A stretch of 64,000 bases of DNA from Protula sp. h YS-2021 (lineage: Eukaryota > Annelida > Polychaeta > Sabellida > Serpulidae): assembly GCA_949752745.1 (NCBI GenBank), contig OX457027.1, positions 78,981,214 through 79,045,213 of the forward strand, given 5' to 3'. The notes below the pieces were generated by a model. The model saw only the letters and a list, made by a program, of their open reading frames with translations. It was not told the origin of the DNA and made no database searches. Position numbers and translations under genes: made by a program. Positions 1-13,010 of this stretch are shown in pieces (the stretch's first letter is position 1; every line of letters begins with the position of its first letter).

Positions 1-104
1 ATGACTTGTGGTAACGCACATACCTGCACATTTCAGCGCTAAAAATATCAAACTGGTATGGATTTATAAAGTGTGCGTATATATTTCATTGCTATTTATT
101 TCAG

Positions 105-3100
105 CGGTGACAGTATTGAAAGGTTACGCATTTATACAGTATGAGAAGGAGGAAGAGGCTCGAGCGGCCGTTGCCGGCGAGAACCAAAGTTGGGTCAAGG
201 GGCAAAAAATCGGTAAGCAAATAAATGGATACATTCTTATTAAACTTTTTTTGCAATAAAATGAACTTACTTTTGTACATCTTGTGTAGTCTAGTTCTAG
301 AAGAATGCTTGAGAATAGTAACCGTCAAGGTGTCTCCGTGCAACACTGGACATATGCTGTGAAGTTAGCATGTTTTTCGATGGTGTTACCAAGCAAATTA
401 TCATGTCAGCTTCCGTTATGGTGCAAAAAAGTGTAATATATGGTTAGCAATTTAACAGAAGCGCTGCATGAAAAAAATTTATAAAGTGAAACACTGGTTG
501 TATTTCCTTAAGTTTCTCCACACTTTCCACCACACGGTCAAAAAAGAAGTTGAAAGCCAATTCCACGCTTTGCTAAATTTCAGCTTCGCCTCTGAAAAGT
601 TTAACAGAATATAATCGTGATCAAAGAAAAGGCGTCTTTGGCCTATACGGGTCTTTTGGGGGGAAAGTGTGGATGTTTTTTATGTATATGAAGTAACGTT
701 TTGGAATGTGTGGGAAGACTTACTTAAAAAAAGAAATGCACCCATTGCTCACGCAGGGGTATTGATGTACTCCACAGACGCCAAGATGGCGGCCGAGGGA
801 AAGAAAAAGAACCATTTCCAAAAACGAGACGTGAGGAAATCGCCCCCTCCGCAGTACAGGTAGTAATGCCAAATTGGCACATGTAAAGATATCTCAAATG
901 TTGAAAGTAAATAGATTTTTGTTTAATGTACTGTATATGTAAAGTGACTTTGTAAAGTCGCTGATTGACTTTGTACAGCCGATGAAGTTTTCAGAAGCGT
1001 GGTAAAGTCGCTGGTTTCAGACTTGGAAAATTTGACTAAAATTTTCAGGGGCTTTGTAGACGTGCTGATTTGACATATCCTCTGTAACATAAAGTCGTCA
1101 CGTCAGTGATAATTAAGTTGAAATCAATTCTCGACATTCCGAATAAGAACGTGCTTTATTCGCAGAGATCGAATGCCTTATGATAGAGGCCCACCGCCGC
1201 CTGGCCCCCGAGATCACCGTGACCCTTACGATGACCCCTACAGACGACCTCCCCCTGACAGAGGGGACCCATATAGGTGCATGTCATGTCACTTCTGTGC
1301 GATTAGATTTGTTAATGTGTAATATTTGAATATTTATTCACACCAGTAATAAGTCGACCAGATGCAAGAATTACATTAATTAAGGGTTAAATTATAATAA
1401 TGAAACAAAGAATAAATAAAACGTGATTTTTTCAATAATCGCATGGGGATTACCTAATAATATGACGGTTATTGGATCTCAAATTTTGTTGTAGTTTCTT
1501 CCGAAGCGTGTAAAACACATTGTGAAAAATTTCATTGGTTTTGAAATTCACACTTTCCTGAGTAAATTTACAAATTCGGGTAACTGGCTCATAATTGTGA
1601 GATGAAAGATTTTTTTTTTTTTGCGTAATTAAGGAATTTGGCTGGTTAAATTAAATATTGATTTAATCACTGAGATGTTTATGTGATTTGTTTTTATATG
1701 GTGTTTTTGTTTCGATTTTCAATGTGCAGCTTGCCTTACAGAAGAGATCCTTATGCCGACCCCTACAGAGATCCTTATTTATCACGTGACCCATACGGAC
1801 CACGTGACCCACTTCCGCGTGACCCTTACGCACGTGACCACCTGCCACGTGACTATGGCCCGCGCGATCCGCTAGCGCGGGAACCAATGGGACGCGAACC
1901 CCTGCCACGGGACCCGCTGGGACGTGAACCTTTACCACGTGACCCGCTGATGGCCCGTGATCCGTACGCCCGCACGGCATACCCCCCGGTGTCCAGGGCT
2001 CCCCCACCCAGCAGCAGACCCGTGGACTGCGAGATCACTGTCGTCAACGTGGAGCAGAGGTACATCTCCTCTGTGACTATCTAGCCTCGTTTGTGCTGAT
2101 CATAGAGCGGCAGTACTTCTTCAGTACACAAACAGGTGGACAGTAGTATTCCAAGAAAGACTAATACCTGGTAAAATGTTGAGAAAGATTGGTAATCGCT
2201 GTCTTCCTGCTGGTTATGTTTAACGGCAGTCATAGTTTTAAAGCTAATTTTGGAAGTTAGAAGACTAATGGGTGGCCTTACTTGTAACTGGCATTGGCTT
2301 CATCAGCTTGATTTGCATGACGGACATCTGGTGTCGCCCCCCTGTTTGCAGGGACTACGCGTCCGGTGTGGACCTGCGGCTGAAAGGCCGGAGCATGCTG
2401 ACGGTCATCAACATACTGCCGTCGGAGGAATATCTGCAGCGGGCCATGGATGATGTGGTGCGGCGCGGCCTGCCGTATAACATCGTTATCAATGCGCAGA
2501 ATGAGATCCACCGCTCCATTACTCTGAAGATTCTGCACGGCACTCCCCAGGGTAAGTCAGCTGTTTTAGGGTTTGCTTTCGTAAAGCCAATATTTATGTA
2601 ATGTATTAAAAGGATAAAAATAAAATATACCTCTGTACTTTACGTAAACTAAAATAAATTGTTTAAATGGGTAGAAACCAAATAGAGCGAATCAGCATGT
2701 TTCTTCCAATCAAGTATGTCTTGTTTTTTGGGACTGATCATGGGAGGGGGAGAGGATTATGTTGACCAGTCTGCGGTCACTTTGTCCGCACCTGTGCGGT
2801 TTATATGTATCCGCTTTCTTATTGGAAAAAAGTAATATCGAAAGAAAGTAGAAATATTAAAAATTTAGGGATGATTTAAACCAGTATATGAAATTTAGTA
2901 TTGTTTAAGTCGTGTTACAGTTTTAATTTGAAGTGAATTAATATATACGAAGACTACTGTTGTGAATGTCATCTAACTTCGTTCAATTTCTAGGCATTTT
3001 TGTTGAAATCTTTTACACTTTTGGAGTAAAAATACCGGAGGATGTTTTTCATTTGAAATTCTTCAAGCTTATGGACCGTAAATGCTTTCAGTGGATCATT

Positions 3101-4325
3101 AAAAAAATGGATAAGTTTACCCGTGGTTGGATCTTTTTTTTTTAAACAAAAAGTCATGAGCTGCGTTGCTGTGTTTTCGCCTGGATCCGTCTTTAAGAAA
3201 CCTTTATTGTGGACAGTGTATAATATCGAGCTAAAAGAGGAGTTAAAAACGAAAGCACAGCCATCTTTTATGTTCGTACTGTATAAAGGCTCTTAAGAGC
3301 GGGTCAGTCTTGGTATTTGGATTTACGTTTTGTTTATTTTGACTGATGCTGGATTTTCTGTTTCTATTTTTGCTGGCACAGAACACCGTAATATGCCACT
3401 GGATGACGCTCTGACACTTATAACGCGTAATTTTGAGGAGTATGACAAAAGTCGCCGTGAAAAATCCGATCTTGGAAGCGCCGCAAACCCGCATTTCAAA
3501 TTACCAGATCAGGAGGTGTCTTACCTGCTAAATCTTTTGGCGGATAGCAAGTTTTTGAAGATCGATGAACTAAATAAAGTGATCCGTTATTTAACTGAGC
3601 GCCGCGATGCTCTTATTATAAAAGAGGGTGGAGTGATTCCCTCCAGAGAGTCAGGTGTGTATTTGTGAGGTGCTAAAAAACAATTTTAAATGCTCTTTCC
3701 TCTTGCCAAATAAATATGAATTCTACAGTACCGTGTGTAAATGTAGTAAAGCAGTAACGGCGTTGTGAGATATAACGTGTTAATTATAGAATTAAAGGAT
3801 AATGAAGTCAGTGCTTTTATATATAGATAATGGACGCAGTATGGCAGTAAGGAGGTAAATATTGAAGTGCCAAGAAGTGTCAAAACTGTCCTAAAATGGC
3901 AGCAGCTAATTTGTGTACATTTTTCGATTGTAGATGCCAATGGGCTGTTGAAAGATGACGCGGGCCTTGCCAAACAGCAGCAAGAATTGCAAAACAAGAT
4001 ACTGAGCGTGCTGGGTGACCAGCCCAACCAGCAAGCCGTGATGACGTCAGCACTGCAAGCGGTGGCCGCGTACGAGGAGAAGGCGCAGGCCAAGCCGTCC
4101 GTGGACACAGCGCCGGCGATCGATCTGAACAGCCCCAGCGTGCAGCAGGCGCTCAACAGTCTCATCTCCAGCGGCGGCGGTATCTTGAAAAATCTGGGCG
4201 CGGCTGTGGCCAGCACGGCTGCCAGCTCAGCCACGCAACCTGCGTATGGTGCAACCTCAGCCGGCTCTCACGCTCAGCCGGAGCAGTACCGCCCACCGTC
4301 TGGACAGTTAGGATATCCCTTTTAG
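105..4325 (+). CDS. NCOA5: NCOA5-like nuclear receptor coactivator 5 (5' partial)
   Basis: Seven coding exons can be placed by frame-consistent GT-AG junctions: 105-212, 778-859, 1166-1276, 1730-2059, 2352-2551, 3382-3654 and 3934-4325, giving 497 residues to a TAG stop. Exons 1-2 hold the end of an RNA-recognition motif (KGYAFIQYEKEEEARAAV, then GQKI-DAKMAAEG), close to the hnRNP C/RALY type. Exons 3-4 are rich in RDPY/RDPL repeats. Exons 4-6 carry the anticodon-binding-like NCOA5 domain (VDCEITVVNVEQ, IHRSITLKILHGTPQ, EHRNMP) and an LXXLL box. The last exon has a Q-rich stretch and the C-terminal SPSVQQALNSLISSG motif typical of the family. In vertebrates NCOA5 is a nuclear, RNA-associated coregulator of estrogen receptor and related receptors. 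The first exons lie left of the window. The acceptor of exon 4 is ambiguous (1730 or 1742), both in frame. Confidence 0.88.
3524..3538 (+). other. LXXLL nuclear-receptor box in NCOA5
   Basis: Five codons read LLNLL within SYLLNLLADSKFL. In vertebrate NCOA5 an LXXLL box at the matching place is known to contact nuclear receptors, so its retention suggests the contact is conserved here. The function in this species is inference. Confidence 0.7.
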
Positions 4326-6640
4326 GTCAACGGCTGTTTTAATGGAACGAACAACTCACTGATTTAATTGACAGCTGTCAGTCGTATGTTAATGCACTGG
4401 CATCGTTGTTCATGCTTTGGAAACCATTATGGGAACCGTGCGGTGAGAGTATTTTTCTTAATGACCGAAAAGCTTCACACTGCACAGGCATTTCGGTGCA
4501 TTTTTATGGAAAGTTTGGGAGGGTTGTGGAGGGGGGTATAATCTGTGAGTGTCTGTGGCAGCATTGAACCGACTTATTTTAGAAGCAATACTCTCTGTGT
4601 ACGCAAGCGTATTTGACGGATTTCTGCTTAGTTTGCCATCACTTTTAAACATGCCGATTCCTTTGATTTTTCATCGTGTTTTAAATGACATTGACCGTGT
4701 AGAGGAAGGCTGCAAGCATCAAGGTCAAGGACGAAGAAGCGCGATTTCAAAAGGCGACACCCGTTTGTGTTTTTTACGTTCGTGGTTCTGTCGTGTGACT
4801 ACGTTAACTCCTAATGTGCCGTGGGTGATCAACGTCATTTGGAAGTGAACGTCATTACTGCTTATTCATGAACTCGTGAATATCAATGTTATTTTTATTA
4901 TGTTCGAATTTTTTTTGCATTACATAAAGACGAATTTAGACCAAGCCGCATTTACATCTTTGACCGGAATTTTGAAGGTTGGGGCGTGGTTGACTTGGCT
5001 TGAAAGCTATCATTCAAGGTTCCTTCCTTCTATGTTTAAAGTGGCAGACATTTGCTATATGCAAAAGAATCCATGTTGCTTTACAGCACATTTTCACATA
5101 TGTATTAATGGAATGAACCCTATCGTTAGCAGTACGGCAGTGTTGGGTAAATCCTCCAGAGGGTATGATAAAGCAAAACTAGTGTTTAGTGTATCTGTAA
5201 GGCAAGTGGCCTCGATTGCAGTGTTAGACATTTTTGTATATTTTAGGAGTTTGTGGATTGTTTGTACATTTGGTTAGGAATGGGGGTCTGCTGCTCCTCA
5301 TTTATGGTCAAATGGTGCAAAAAGGCTGTATTAGTTTACAATGGGGTTCGCAATCGAGCCCCGACGTAACAGGTCCTGACCGAAGACATCGAACCCCGAA
5401 CTGAAATTGCCGGTATTTCGGTTATTTTTTTTTTTTTGCCCCATTAGAGTTTGCTTCAGAAAAATGCACGGCATATATTCGGTAGCAATGTACATCTTTT
5501 TGCATTAAATAGGCTCTTTGTCATTCATTGAAATAAAATAAACCCTATTGCTTTTTACAATAGGCGTTACATATAAGTATCTTGTGAAACACCAGGGTTT
5601 CTTGTGTGTGTCCTGTTGGCTCAACATGCACATGGATTAAGGCAAGGTGGAGGGTGCAACGGCGGGGAGGGCAGGGGCGGGGGAGAAAGAAACTGCGAAT
5701 GGAAGGCTGCTATTGAGTGTATGTGCTCGAAAGGGCAGGGATTAAACAAACCTTCCTGACTTTGAAAAGTGTTTTTCGTTGGTTGTTTTTTTTTTTTTTC
5801 CTTTTACATTATGATTATGATTGACAGTTCACCGTAAAGCTAAACTCATTAGTTTGGAAAATGTGCCATTGTTTGAGGTGACATCACTTTGTTGTTATGG
5901 GGCTTTCTTATAAATGAAAATTAGAAATTCATGTTCTGCGACAGAAAACTAATTTACAAGTGAAGGTCACACAGGAGAACATGAATTTGTTGGGGAGAGG
6001 AGCAGCTAAACAGGTGGGGCGGGAGTAAGATATACTGCTACACCGGGGGCAGACGATCCGAAAGAGCTTTCCGCTATGGAAAACTCGAGGCCCGCCGAAC
6101 AAAAAGAGAAAAAAAAAAGATGCGAGTCTCGAACCTAAAATCTCGGCACAATTGCGAACCCTAGTCTGACATAAAACGCCTTTGTATGCTGGCCGTTAAT
6201 GGGTGATTAATGTGCTGAGTGGATTTTAGAAGGGACTTGTAACCAATTAACTGGATTAGTCATGTGTTCAAAACTTTCCATTGCTTGTGATGTTTTGTTT
6301 TGCGATTGCGACCTTGAGCTATTTCATGCTTATGTTTATTGTATTTTTCTCCGTATGAAAAATAAACGCGTAAATAAAAGGTTTTGAGGTTTCCACCGTA
6401 GTAATTCCTATATAAAGCTGATTTTTCGGAGATGATGAAATATTAATTATTACAACTTGTAATTGATTTAGAATTTATAAAGCATGATTTGTTTCCATGA
6501 ACTTTGTATTTATAGAATTTAAGGACTTGTTTTTTGCCAGTTTGATTGTTTCTTCCTACCAAAGTGATAACTGTAGAATATTTATGTTTTCCCGTGAAGG
6601 TGAAACATTTTGTTTTTGTACTTTCTGTGTGTGTAGCGTG
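4326..6640. other. NCOA5 3' UTR and intergenic sequence
   Basis: No coding signal is convincing here. Two overlapping AATAAA hexamers at 5532-5542 are the best candidates for the NCOA5 poly(A) signal, which would give a 3' UTR of about 1.2 kb. AT-rich sequence and homopolymer runs make up the rest. Confidence 0.4.
5532..5542 (+). terminator. Candidate NCOA5 poly(A) signal (two overlapping AATAAA)
   Basis: AATAAAATAAA lies about 1.2 kb after the NCOA5 stop with no earlier canonical hexamer noticed. Assignment is by position only. Confidence 0.3.
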
Positions 6641-6644
6641 TGCG

Positions 6645-7300
6645 TCTGTTGTAGACACTGGATTTTGTTAACACAATAACTCTCGAACGAAACGTCGGAT
6701 CAGCTTCAAACTTGCTTGGATTATGCATTTGGGTTGCCCGCCATTTGGGACTGTATTTGGCGTAAACTGGACTGGACAAAATGTGACAATTGCTTCATTA
6801 CTGTGGCTGCAGAACAAAACATCGGGTGGGTCTGACGTTCATATTGTGTTTGGCCTATACAGCGCAACGTATGACGTCATATGATGTCACTATGTGTTGT
6901 GGACACTAGATTTTGTTACCAGAAGAGCTCGAGAACGGCAGGTCTAATCAGCGTCAAATCTGGTGGGGTTTATTCCTTGGGTGGGTCCGCCGGATGCTGT
7001 TGCATATTTTTTATGAATATTGGACAAAGCGTGACGTCATATGACGTCAGAACGTGAAAAACGCGTCGTCACTGTAACAGCAGAACGAAATGTCCGATCA
7101 TCTTCAAACTTGTTGATAATGCTATGGCTGGGTTCGACGGTCCTTATTGTATTTGGCATATATAGCGCAACGCATGACGTCATATGACATCAAAACGTGT
7201 TATGGACACTGGATTTTGTTAACACGATAACACGAGAACAACAAGTCGGATCAGCTTCAAATTTAGTGGGATTAGCAGGCAGGGAGAAGCTAGGCGGTAT
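6645..7300 (+). repeat. Diverged tandem copies of a dispersed repeat with CRE palindromes
   Basis: The phrase GACACTGGATTTTGTTAACA, followed about 20 bp later by GTCGGATCAGCTTCAAA, recurs near 6650, 6900 and 7200, with a partial copy near 7080. Each copy ends in a segment carrying TGACGTCAT-type sites. The 18-bp palindrome TGACGTCATATGACGTCA is perfect at 7032-7049, and degenerate copies lie near 6870 and 7175. Reverse-complement relatives occur at 16.1-16.4 kb. Confidence 0.7.
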
Positions 7301-9255
7301 GTTTGTAAACCAGTGCGTAAGTTTTCGCTGTCAGGCTAGACATGGCATGACAGCATTTTCTATGGGCTTTTGCTGTTATGGTCATATTTACAAGTCTTTG
7401 TAGGACTATCTGTTGGTTTTCCTGGGCTGACAAGAAAGGTGTTTCTCAGCCAAGCTATTCCTTATATGGGAGCGGTTATGTGACATTCGCTTGTAGTACC
7501 CGGAATTATTGTTCATTTTTTAAATGGCTCATCTGGCATCTTCTGTTATGACACGTAGCTCACCATTTTGGCAAATACGCCCCCCTTTCCCCGCCGAGGT
7601 GAATTATCTACTGTACAGTTATGAAGGATGCCTTTCTTGTGCTTTTTGGCTGATGAGAATGCACGAAAACAAGGTAGATATCATGAGTGTAAGTATACTT
7701 TGGGTACAGACCGAAACCGTGAATGGATTAAAAGGTTTAGTGTTGCATTTATCTACATTAAATGGCACTGGGGTGGGGGAGGGGGGGGGGGACTGACGGT
7801 AAGCAACAACAAAAAAGTCAGCAGTGAAATTGAGAAAATATGTAATGCTGCGATGGGGAGACCGGGATAAAAAAAAAAGACTACGGTACGACCTGGTTGT
7901 AGCAAACACGTGCGAGGACGCGGATAAAAAGCCATACAGTAAAACCTCCGAGACCCGGACAAGAGACGTAAGTTAAACTTTTTTTTTAGCGACCACATTC
8001 CAGAACCGGATAAAAGACAGTAATACCTGACTGTCGTGACCCGGATAAGAAAAGACTTACAGTGGGGCCTCTTTAGTGAGCACCTTCGAGACCCTGATTA
8101 AAAAGACATAGAGTATAATCCCAGTTTATAGTGACCAATTCCACATTGCTTATCATGTACCTAGACCCGTATAGAAATAAGGATTGAGATACCCACAAGT
8201 CAGGTTATGCCTCCCCGCTTCCTTCAGCTGTTCTGTAACCCGACTTCTGGGTACGTTGTATATATATTGAGATGGATTTATTTTGGTAAAAAGTCTTTTA
8301 GTTTTGAAGTAGTATAAAATTGTCAAAACGATAGAAAAGGATGGGGTGGGGGAGGAGGGGGATGGGGGTTGTCGGGGGGAAAGGTTTGCCTTTGTTCACA
8401 AAAATGTTCAGATATACTGATGTTGGTGTGCAGTGGCCGTTCTAGTTCAGTTCTGGGGCTCACAGAGTAATCCTTAACTGCTTTGGATTAATATTTCTCT
8501 GACATAACTATACAGAACAAGAGGTTCCTGTATCTGAATAATAAATACGATGATGGACGAAAGGTCCCGGTTTGCTGGCTGGAAGCTCTTACCTGCGCCG
8601 TTTAAATTGTTGCGCTTTTCTTTAAAGCCTCTTCAGTTAGTCCTCCTGTTAGTTATGATGCTTTTTGGTTCCTGTCCTGTTGTAACTTGGTGTAAGAACC
8701 CTATATGAACAGGTCCGATTTTCATGGCATTTCTGCGACAGAAGTCACGACCACGATTTTTTAACTGAGATTGTTTGGAGACGGGGGGGGGGGGGGTCCC
8801 TTGTCATAAGACACGGTTTACTTGTGGAGGATGGAGGGGGATGTTGTGAGCAGATTAAGATAGCACAAACTCCCTTGTGTTAGTATCAGTCATCACCACT
8901 TAATAAAACTCTTTCGTTTGTCAGTCAGAAGGGCAACAGAGCTTTTCACTGATATGCATCAGTTTATCTAATGCATATCAATAGCTTTAGCGAGCAGATG
9001 CAAAATATATTTCAGTCAGCAGCTTCTGAAAAAAGACTCAATATCATGTATTTTGAAGAACAGAAAACTTGCCCAGGTTTATCACTCCGCAAGATTAATT
9101 CCATGACAACACGAACCAGGACTTTCGTAAGCCCACTGGATGGATCGTTTCAGCAAATTTTTCGATTCGACGTTGATTTTAAGTGAGAAAAGAGCAATAT
9201 TCGGCTGGCGTTGACTAACGCTAGATCTATGTTGAGACACTTTGGAAAGGGGTTT
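7301..9255. other. Gene-free stretch
   Basis: I see no gene. It contains G-rich runs near 7775, 8345 and 8780 and several weakly similar GACCCGGATAAAAG-type phrases between 7865 and 8110 that look like short degenerate tandem units. Confidence 0.5.
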
Positions 9256-9464
9256 GGTCAACTCGGCACCTTGCCAACTCGGCACCTGCCAACTCGGCAC
9301 CCGCGTTTACCAACTCGGCACCCAAATTCTAACCAACTCTGCACCCGGTGTGACCAACTCGGCACCCGGTGATACCAACTCGGCACCCGAAAAAAAAAAA
9401 AACAAATCATACCGTAAATAAATGAAATGGTCAGGTGCCGAGTTGGCAAGGTGCCGAGTTGACC
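9256..9464. repeat. 33-bp perfect inverted repeat built from CAACTCGGCACC units
   Basis: The arm at 9256-9288 is the exact reverse complement of 9432-9464. The 143-bp spacer holds further degenerate CAACTCGGCACC units in the same direction as the left arm. Weaker complementarity continues a few bases outside the arms. The structure could form a long hairpin or cruciform, or be the ends of a small foldback element. Confidence 0.85.
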
Positions 9465-9501
9465 ATAGACCTTTGGAAAGCAGGATGTTGCATCGATAAG
9501 T

Positions 9502-9632
9502 TGTGCCAGGATGCGGTTTCTCACTTTGAAAGCGCGACATTTGATTGGCAGATGTGCCAGGATGCGGTTTCTCAATTTGGAAAGCGCGACATTTCATCGA
9601 TAAATGTGCCAGGATGCGGTTGCTCACTAAAT
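9502..9632 (+). repeat. Three ~51-bp direct repeats
   Basis: TGTGCCAGGATGCGGTT begins at 9502, 9553 and 9605. The first two copies continue with a shared AAAGCGCGACATTT segment. The block sits right after the inverted repeat and may belong to the same element. Confidence 0.8.
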
Positions 9633-9639
9633 TCGAGAA

Positions 9640-11094
9640 CAAAGAGAAGAGCGATTTGAGTGGCTCACATACCATGTAGCCAGGAGTTTTGGAGGCCCCT
9701 TGTTTTCTTTCATTAGAATATGAAGTTTTATAGTGGTTCAGTTTCAGAATTTATTAACATGCCGAACAAATGCTAATCATTTTTAAATTCTATACACTTT
9801 CTGGGTTATCTTTTATATTTCAGTTTATTCTGTACATAGAAAGGAAATTCCAGTTTAAAAATAAAAACCGAAGGATGTGAACAACATAAAATGAAAAAAC
9901 ATTGTTACTTCCCTAGAGTACTTTAAAATGTGGAAAAGAAGTTTTGCTTAAATCTGAAAGTGCTGTGAAAAAACAGCACCCGACCGTTAGCCTGTAACAT
10001 TAGGGTTGGTGGTTTGCACACAGTTGAGAAAAATCTGTGCAAGATTGAGGTCTCAGTAATGAATCCACACTTCGAAAAAAAGGCCAGGAAGGGGCGCATT
10101 GTTTTTAGACCAGCCGACTCTGTCGTGTGATCTTGTGCAGTCACTTTTGAAGAAAGTGTGTGTGTGTGTTAACCTTTTTTCAAAATGTATCTCCTCCTAC
10201 AGTTTTGATTGGATCTTCTTGACATTACTGTTGTACAATCTCTAGGTGTTTCTCTACCGGAAAATCGACCGAAAAAAGCCGAAATAACGGGACTTTGAAA
10301 ATTTGTTAAACTTTTTTCAAATGCATCTCTTCCTACGGTTTTTGTTGGATCTTCTTAATATTACACATGTACAATCTGTAGGTGGTCCTCTGCCGGACAA
10401 TTACTTTTTTGTCGCGATCGGCCGAAAAGAGCCAAAATGACGGGACTTTGAAAATTGTCAAAAATTTTATTTTTTGGTATATATTTTTTACATATATCTA
10501 CAATATCTGTGGGGCAGCAGTTGAACCTAACATCGCCTTGTCGCCCTCCTTTCCCCTCCCTTTTCCCCCTCTCCTGATCCCCACCATCACCACCCCCTCC
10601 CGCCCCCATCCCGACACACACGAACAGAATTACTTTTGACCGGGTTGAATCATTAAAAAAAGCCGTGTTGTGTATGCGTGCCTTGATGCAGTGTTAACAG
10701 AAGCCTGTGATTTCCCCATGACCTATTTTTAGCATTGTAGTTCCTATGAGTGCAAAGCCTTTGGAGTCAATCAATAGTTGTATGTGTTGCAAAAAAGGCC
10801 GATCACACAAGAAACGCTGCAAAGAAAAATTCTTTCTCGGTGGCGGACCCAGGGGGAGGGGGGGGGGGTTCAGGGGTCGCGACCCCCTCCCCCCCCCCCC
10901 CTAAATTCGAAAAAAACTTAAGCTTTGGGTTTTCAGAAACTTTTAAACTCAAGGTGTCAGAAGTTAAAACCGCCCCCGTCCCCCCACCCCTTCACAAGAG
11001 GTTGGATCCTTCCTGATCCTTGAAGTCAGGTGTGTTTGAGTGACAGGTCACAATTAAAAGCCATAAGGAGAGAGAAAACTGGCTCCCTTCATTA
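9640..11094. other. Gene-free stretch with low-complexity runs
   Basis: No gene is seen. Near 10180-10480 two imperfect copies of a ~130-bp segment occur (CTTTTTTCAAATGCATCTC and GGGACTTTGAAAATTTG phrases). Poly-G/poly-C runs at 10850-10905 form a short imperfect palindrome. Confidence 0.45.
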
Positions 11095-11300
11095 TTCCCC
11101 ACAGGAGGAATATATGCGATCGACCGCGTGTCGGTCTGTCGGTCTGTCATCAAGTGCTTGTTAACACGATTACTTAAAACTGCTGCAAGGATTTTAATGA
11201 AACTTGGTATGTGGCTTCTATGGGAACAAATACATCGGCATTGTAAATGGGCTAGGTTCGTCCAAGGAAAATGGACCAGCTGGACTTAGAAAATTTCAGC
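11095..11300 (+). repeat. Dispersed repeat, copy 1 (pair with 13612-13795)
   Basis: Starts CCCCACAGGAGGA and continues TCGGTCTGTCGGTCTGTCAT, then GAAACTTGGTAT and TTCTATGGGAACAAA. The same ordered phrases recur at 13612-13795 with few differences, so this is one dispersed family. Confidence 0.8.
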
Positions 11301-11756
11301 TCTTGATTGACTATTGATGACCGTGTCAAGTGATGGGGGGGGGGGGGGGGGGGGCTGTGGGGAATATATGGGCTGTGCACACTGCTCTAGTTGTTTAGTA
11401 AATTTGATCTATAAAAGTATGACAGTTGCTTTGGTGGTGCGTTAGTCGTGGTGAATTCCTGTCATTTTGTCTTTGCAATAAAATAGAAGGGCAATTGACC
11501 ATTAACACAAGTATCTCCATTTCAACAAAAAAAAATAATAATAATAATAATAAAATTCCAGCCAAGTGATTGAATTAACTAGTTTTTGACCAATTTCGTT
11601 GTTGGGGGATGGGAGGGAGGGTAATATATTCAGAAAGGGGTCTTACCGAAAAATCTCTTTGGTGCAGTCATATTATATTTATACAACAGCTGAGTGTATG
11701 ATTTTGTAAGCAACAATGAGATGGTAACGTGGTTTACTCTGCTTGCGTTGGGCTCG

Positions 11757-13010
11757 ACCGGTTGCAGTGGCCCTGAACATTCTTGTTTATATGACCGTTC
11801 GTGCGTCCGTGCTCCACGCTTTGTGACACTTATTCCTTCAAAGTCTGCGGTCGGGTTATGATGAAACTTGATGATACTGTTGCTATTAGTGACCTCTCGG
11901 AGTGATTAGATGGCCTTGAGTGGTGGTTTAAGGTCAGGCTGGACTTTTTACCTTCGATGTTTGGGGGGAGGGGGGTTGTGCATCTTCTCAAGTTCTGAAT
12001 ACTATTCTGCAAAACCATTTGGATGGCCCTCGTGGTGATTAGATTTTGGTAAGGGTCACCAAGCTATGAATATGGATAACTTTTCAGACTGATCAGATTT
12101 TGGTGACCTCTTTGCCGATTAAGGCCACCGCTCGACTTTACATTTTCACTTTCAACGCCTTTATTATCCCCCGTGGAACGGAGGGATATAGTTTTGAACT
12201 TTTCGGTCTGTCCGTCTGTCTCTTTTCAGTCTCACGCGCCTACAGGCCACATTAATAGATGGATTCGTTTCAAATTTTTTGTACACGGCTTCTCTGCACC
12301 CTTCCGCACTGCAGTAACCAACAATTTTCAGGATGGGACTTAAATTGACAAAATGGCGGATTTTTTCAAAATCGGCGCTGTACTTAGCGTTCCTACGGCA
12401 GTCTCACGCACCTACTGGTCAATGGATTGATTCGTTTCAATGTTAGACAGTACGTCTGCCTATCCTTCCACTTTTAAATTTTGCGTAGTCAACACGCAAC
12501 AACATTACACACACCATATCGCCCACGGGGGATAGACGTACTCCTCGAGACGTAGTCAAGTATATGTGGGTCTTCACCATCTTGTGAACAGAATTCTTGT
12601 GAACGGATTTTGATGAAACTGCATGTGCTCACACAGATAACCTCTCGGACTTGTTAGATTTTAGTGACCCTCATAAAAATTAGGTCATCGCCGGACCTCG
12701 AATTTTTTTCTTTAACACAGGTCTCAAGCAAAACCTGTGACAGAACTGTGACATTTTAATGAATATGAAAACTCATAGACGACCTCCAAGATTGGTTACA
12801 ATTTCACCACTGGACTTTGAATTTCCAGTTCTAACTCTTGTGATTACGGGTTTGGCGCGGATGGATGACCTCTGAATAAATTTTGTCTTGAGTGGTCATT
12901 TAAGGTTACCGGATGACTTCTGAATTTTCAGCATTAACACGATTTTGCCAAAGCCTATGAACTTGTGTGAGAAAAGGTACGACAGTTTATGTGAATGGCC
13001 TCTTATGATG
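11757..13010 (+). repeat. Array of strongly diverged repeats related to 16.7-17.7 kb satellite
   Basis: Phrases such as GTCTCACGCGCCTACAGGCC with a following TTAATAGATGGATTCGTTTC at about 12230 match the ~180-bp satellite unit further right. Around them GATGAAACT, GACCTCTCGGA and TTAGATTTT recur several times. No open reading frame is convincing. Confidence 0.55.

Noticed and set aside
1853..2065. Antisense frames across the RDPY-rich NCOA5 exon
   Set aside because: Shadows of a low-complexity coding exon.
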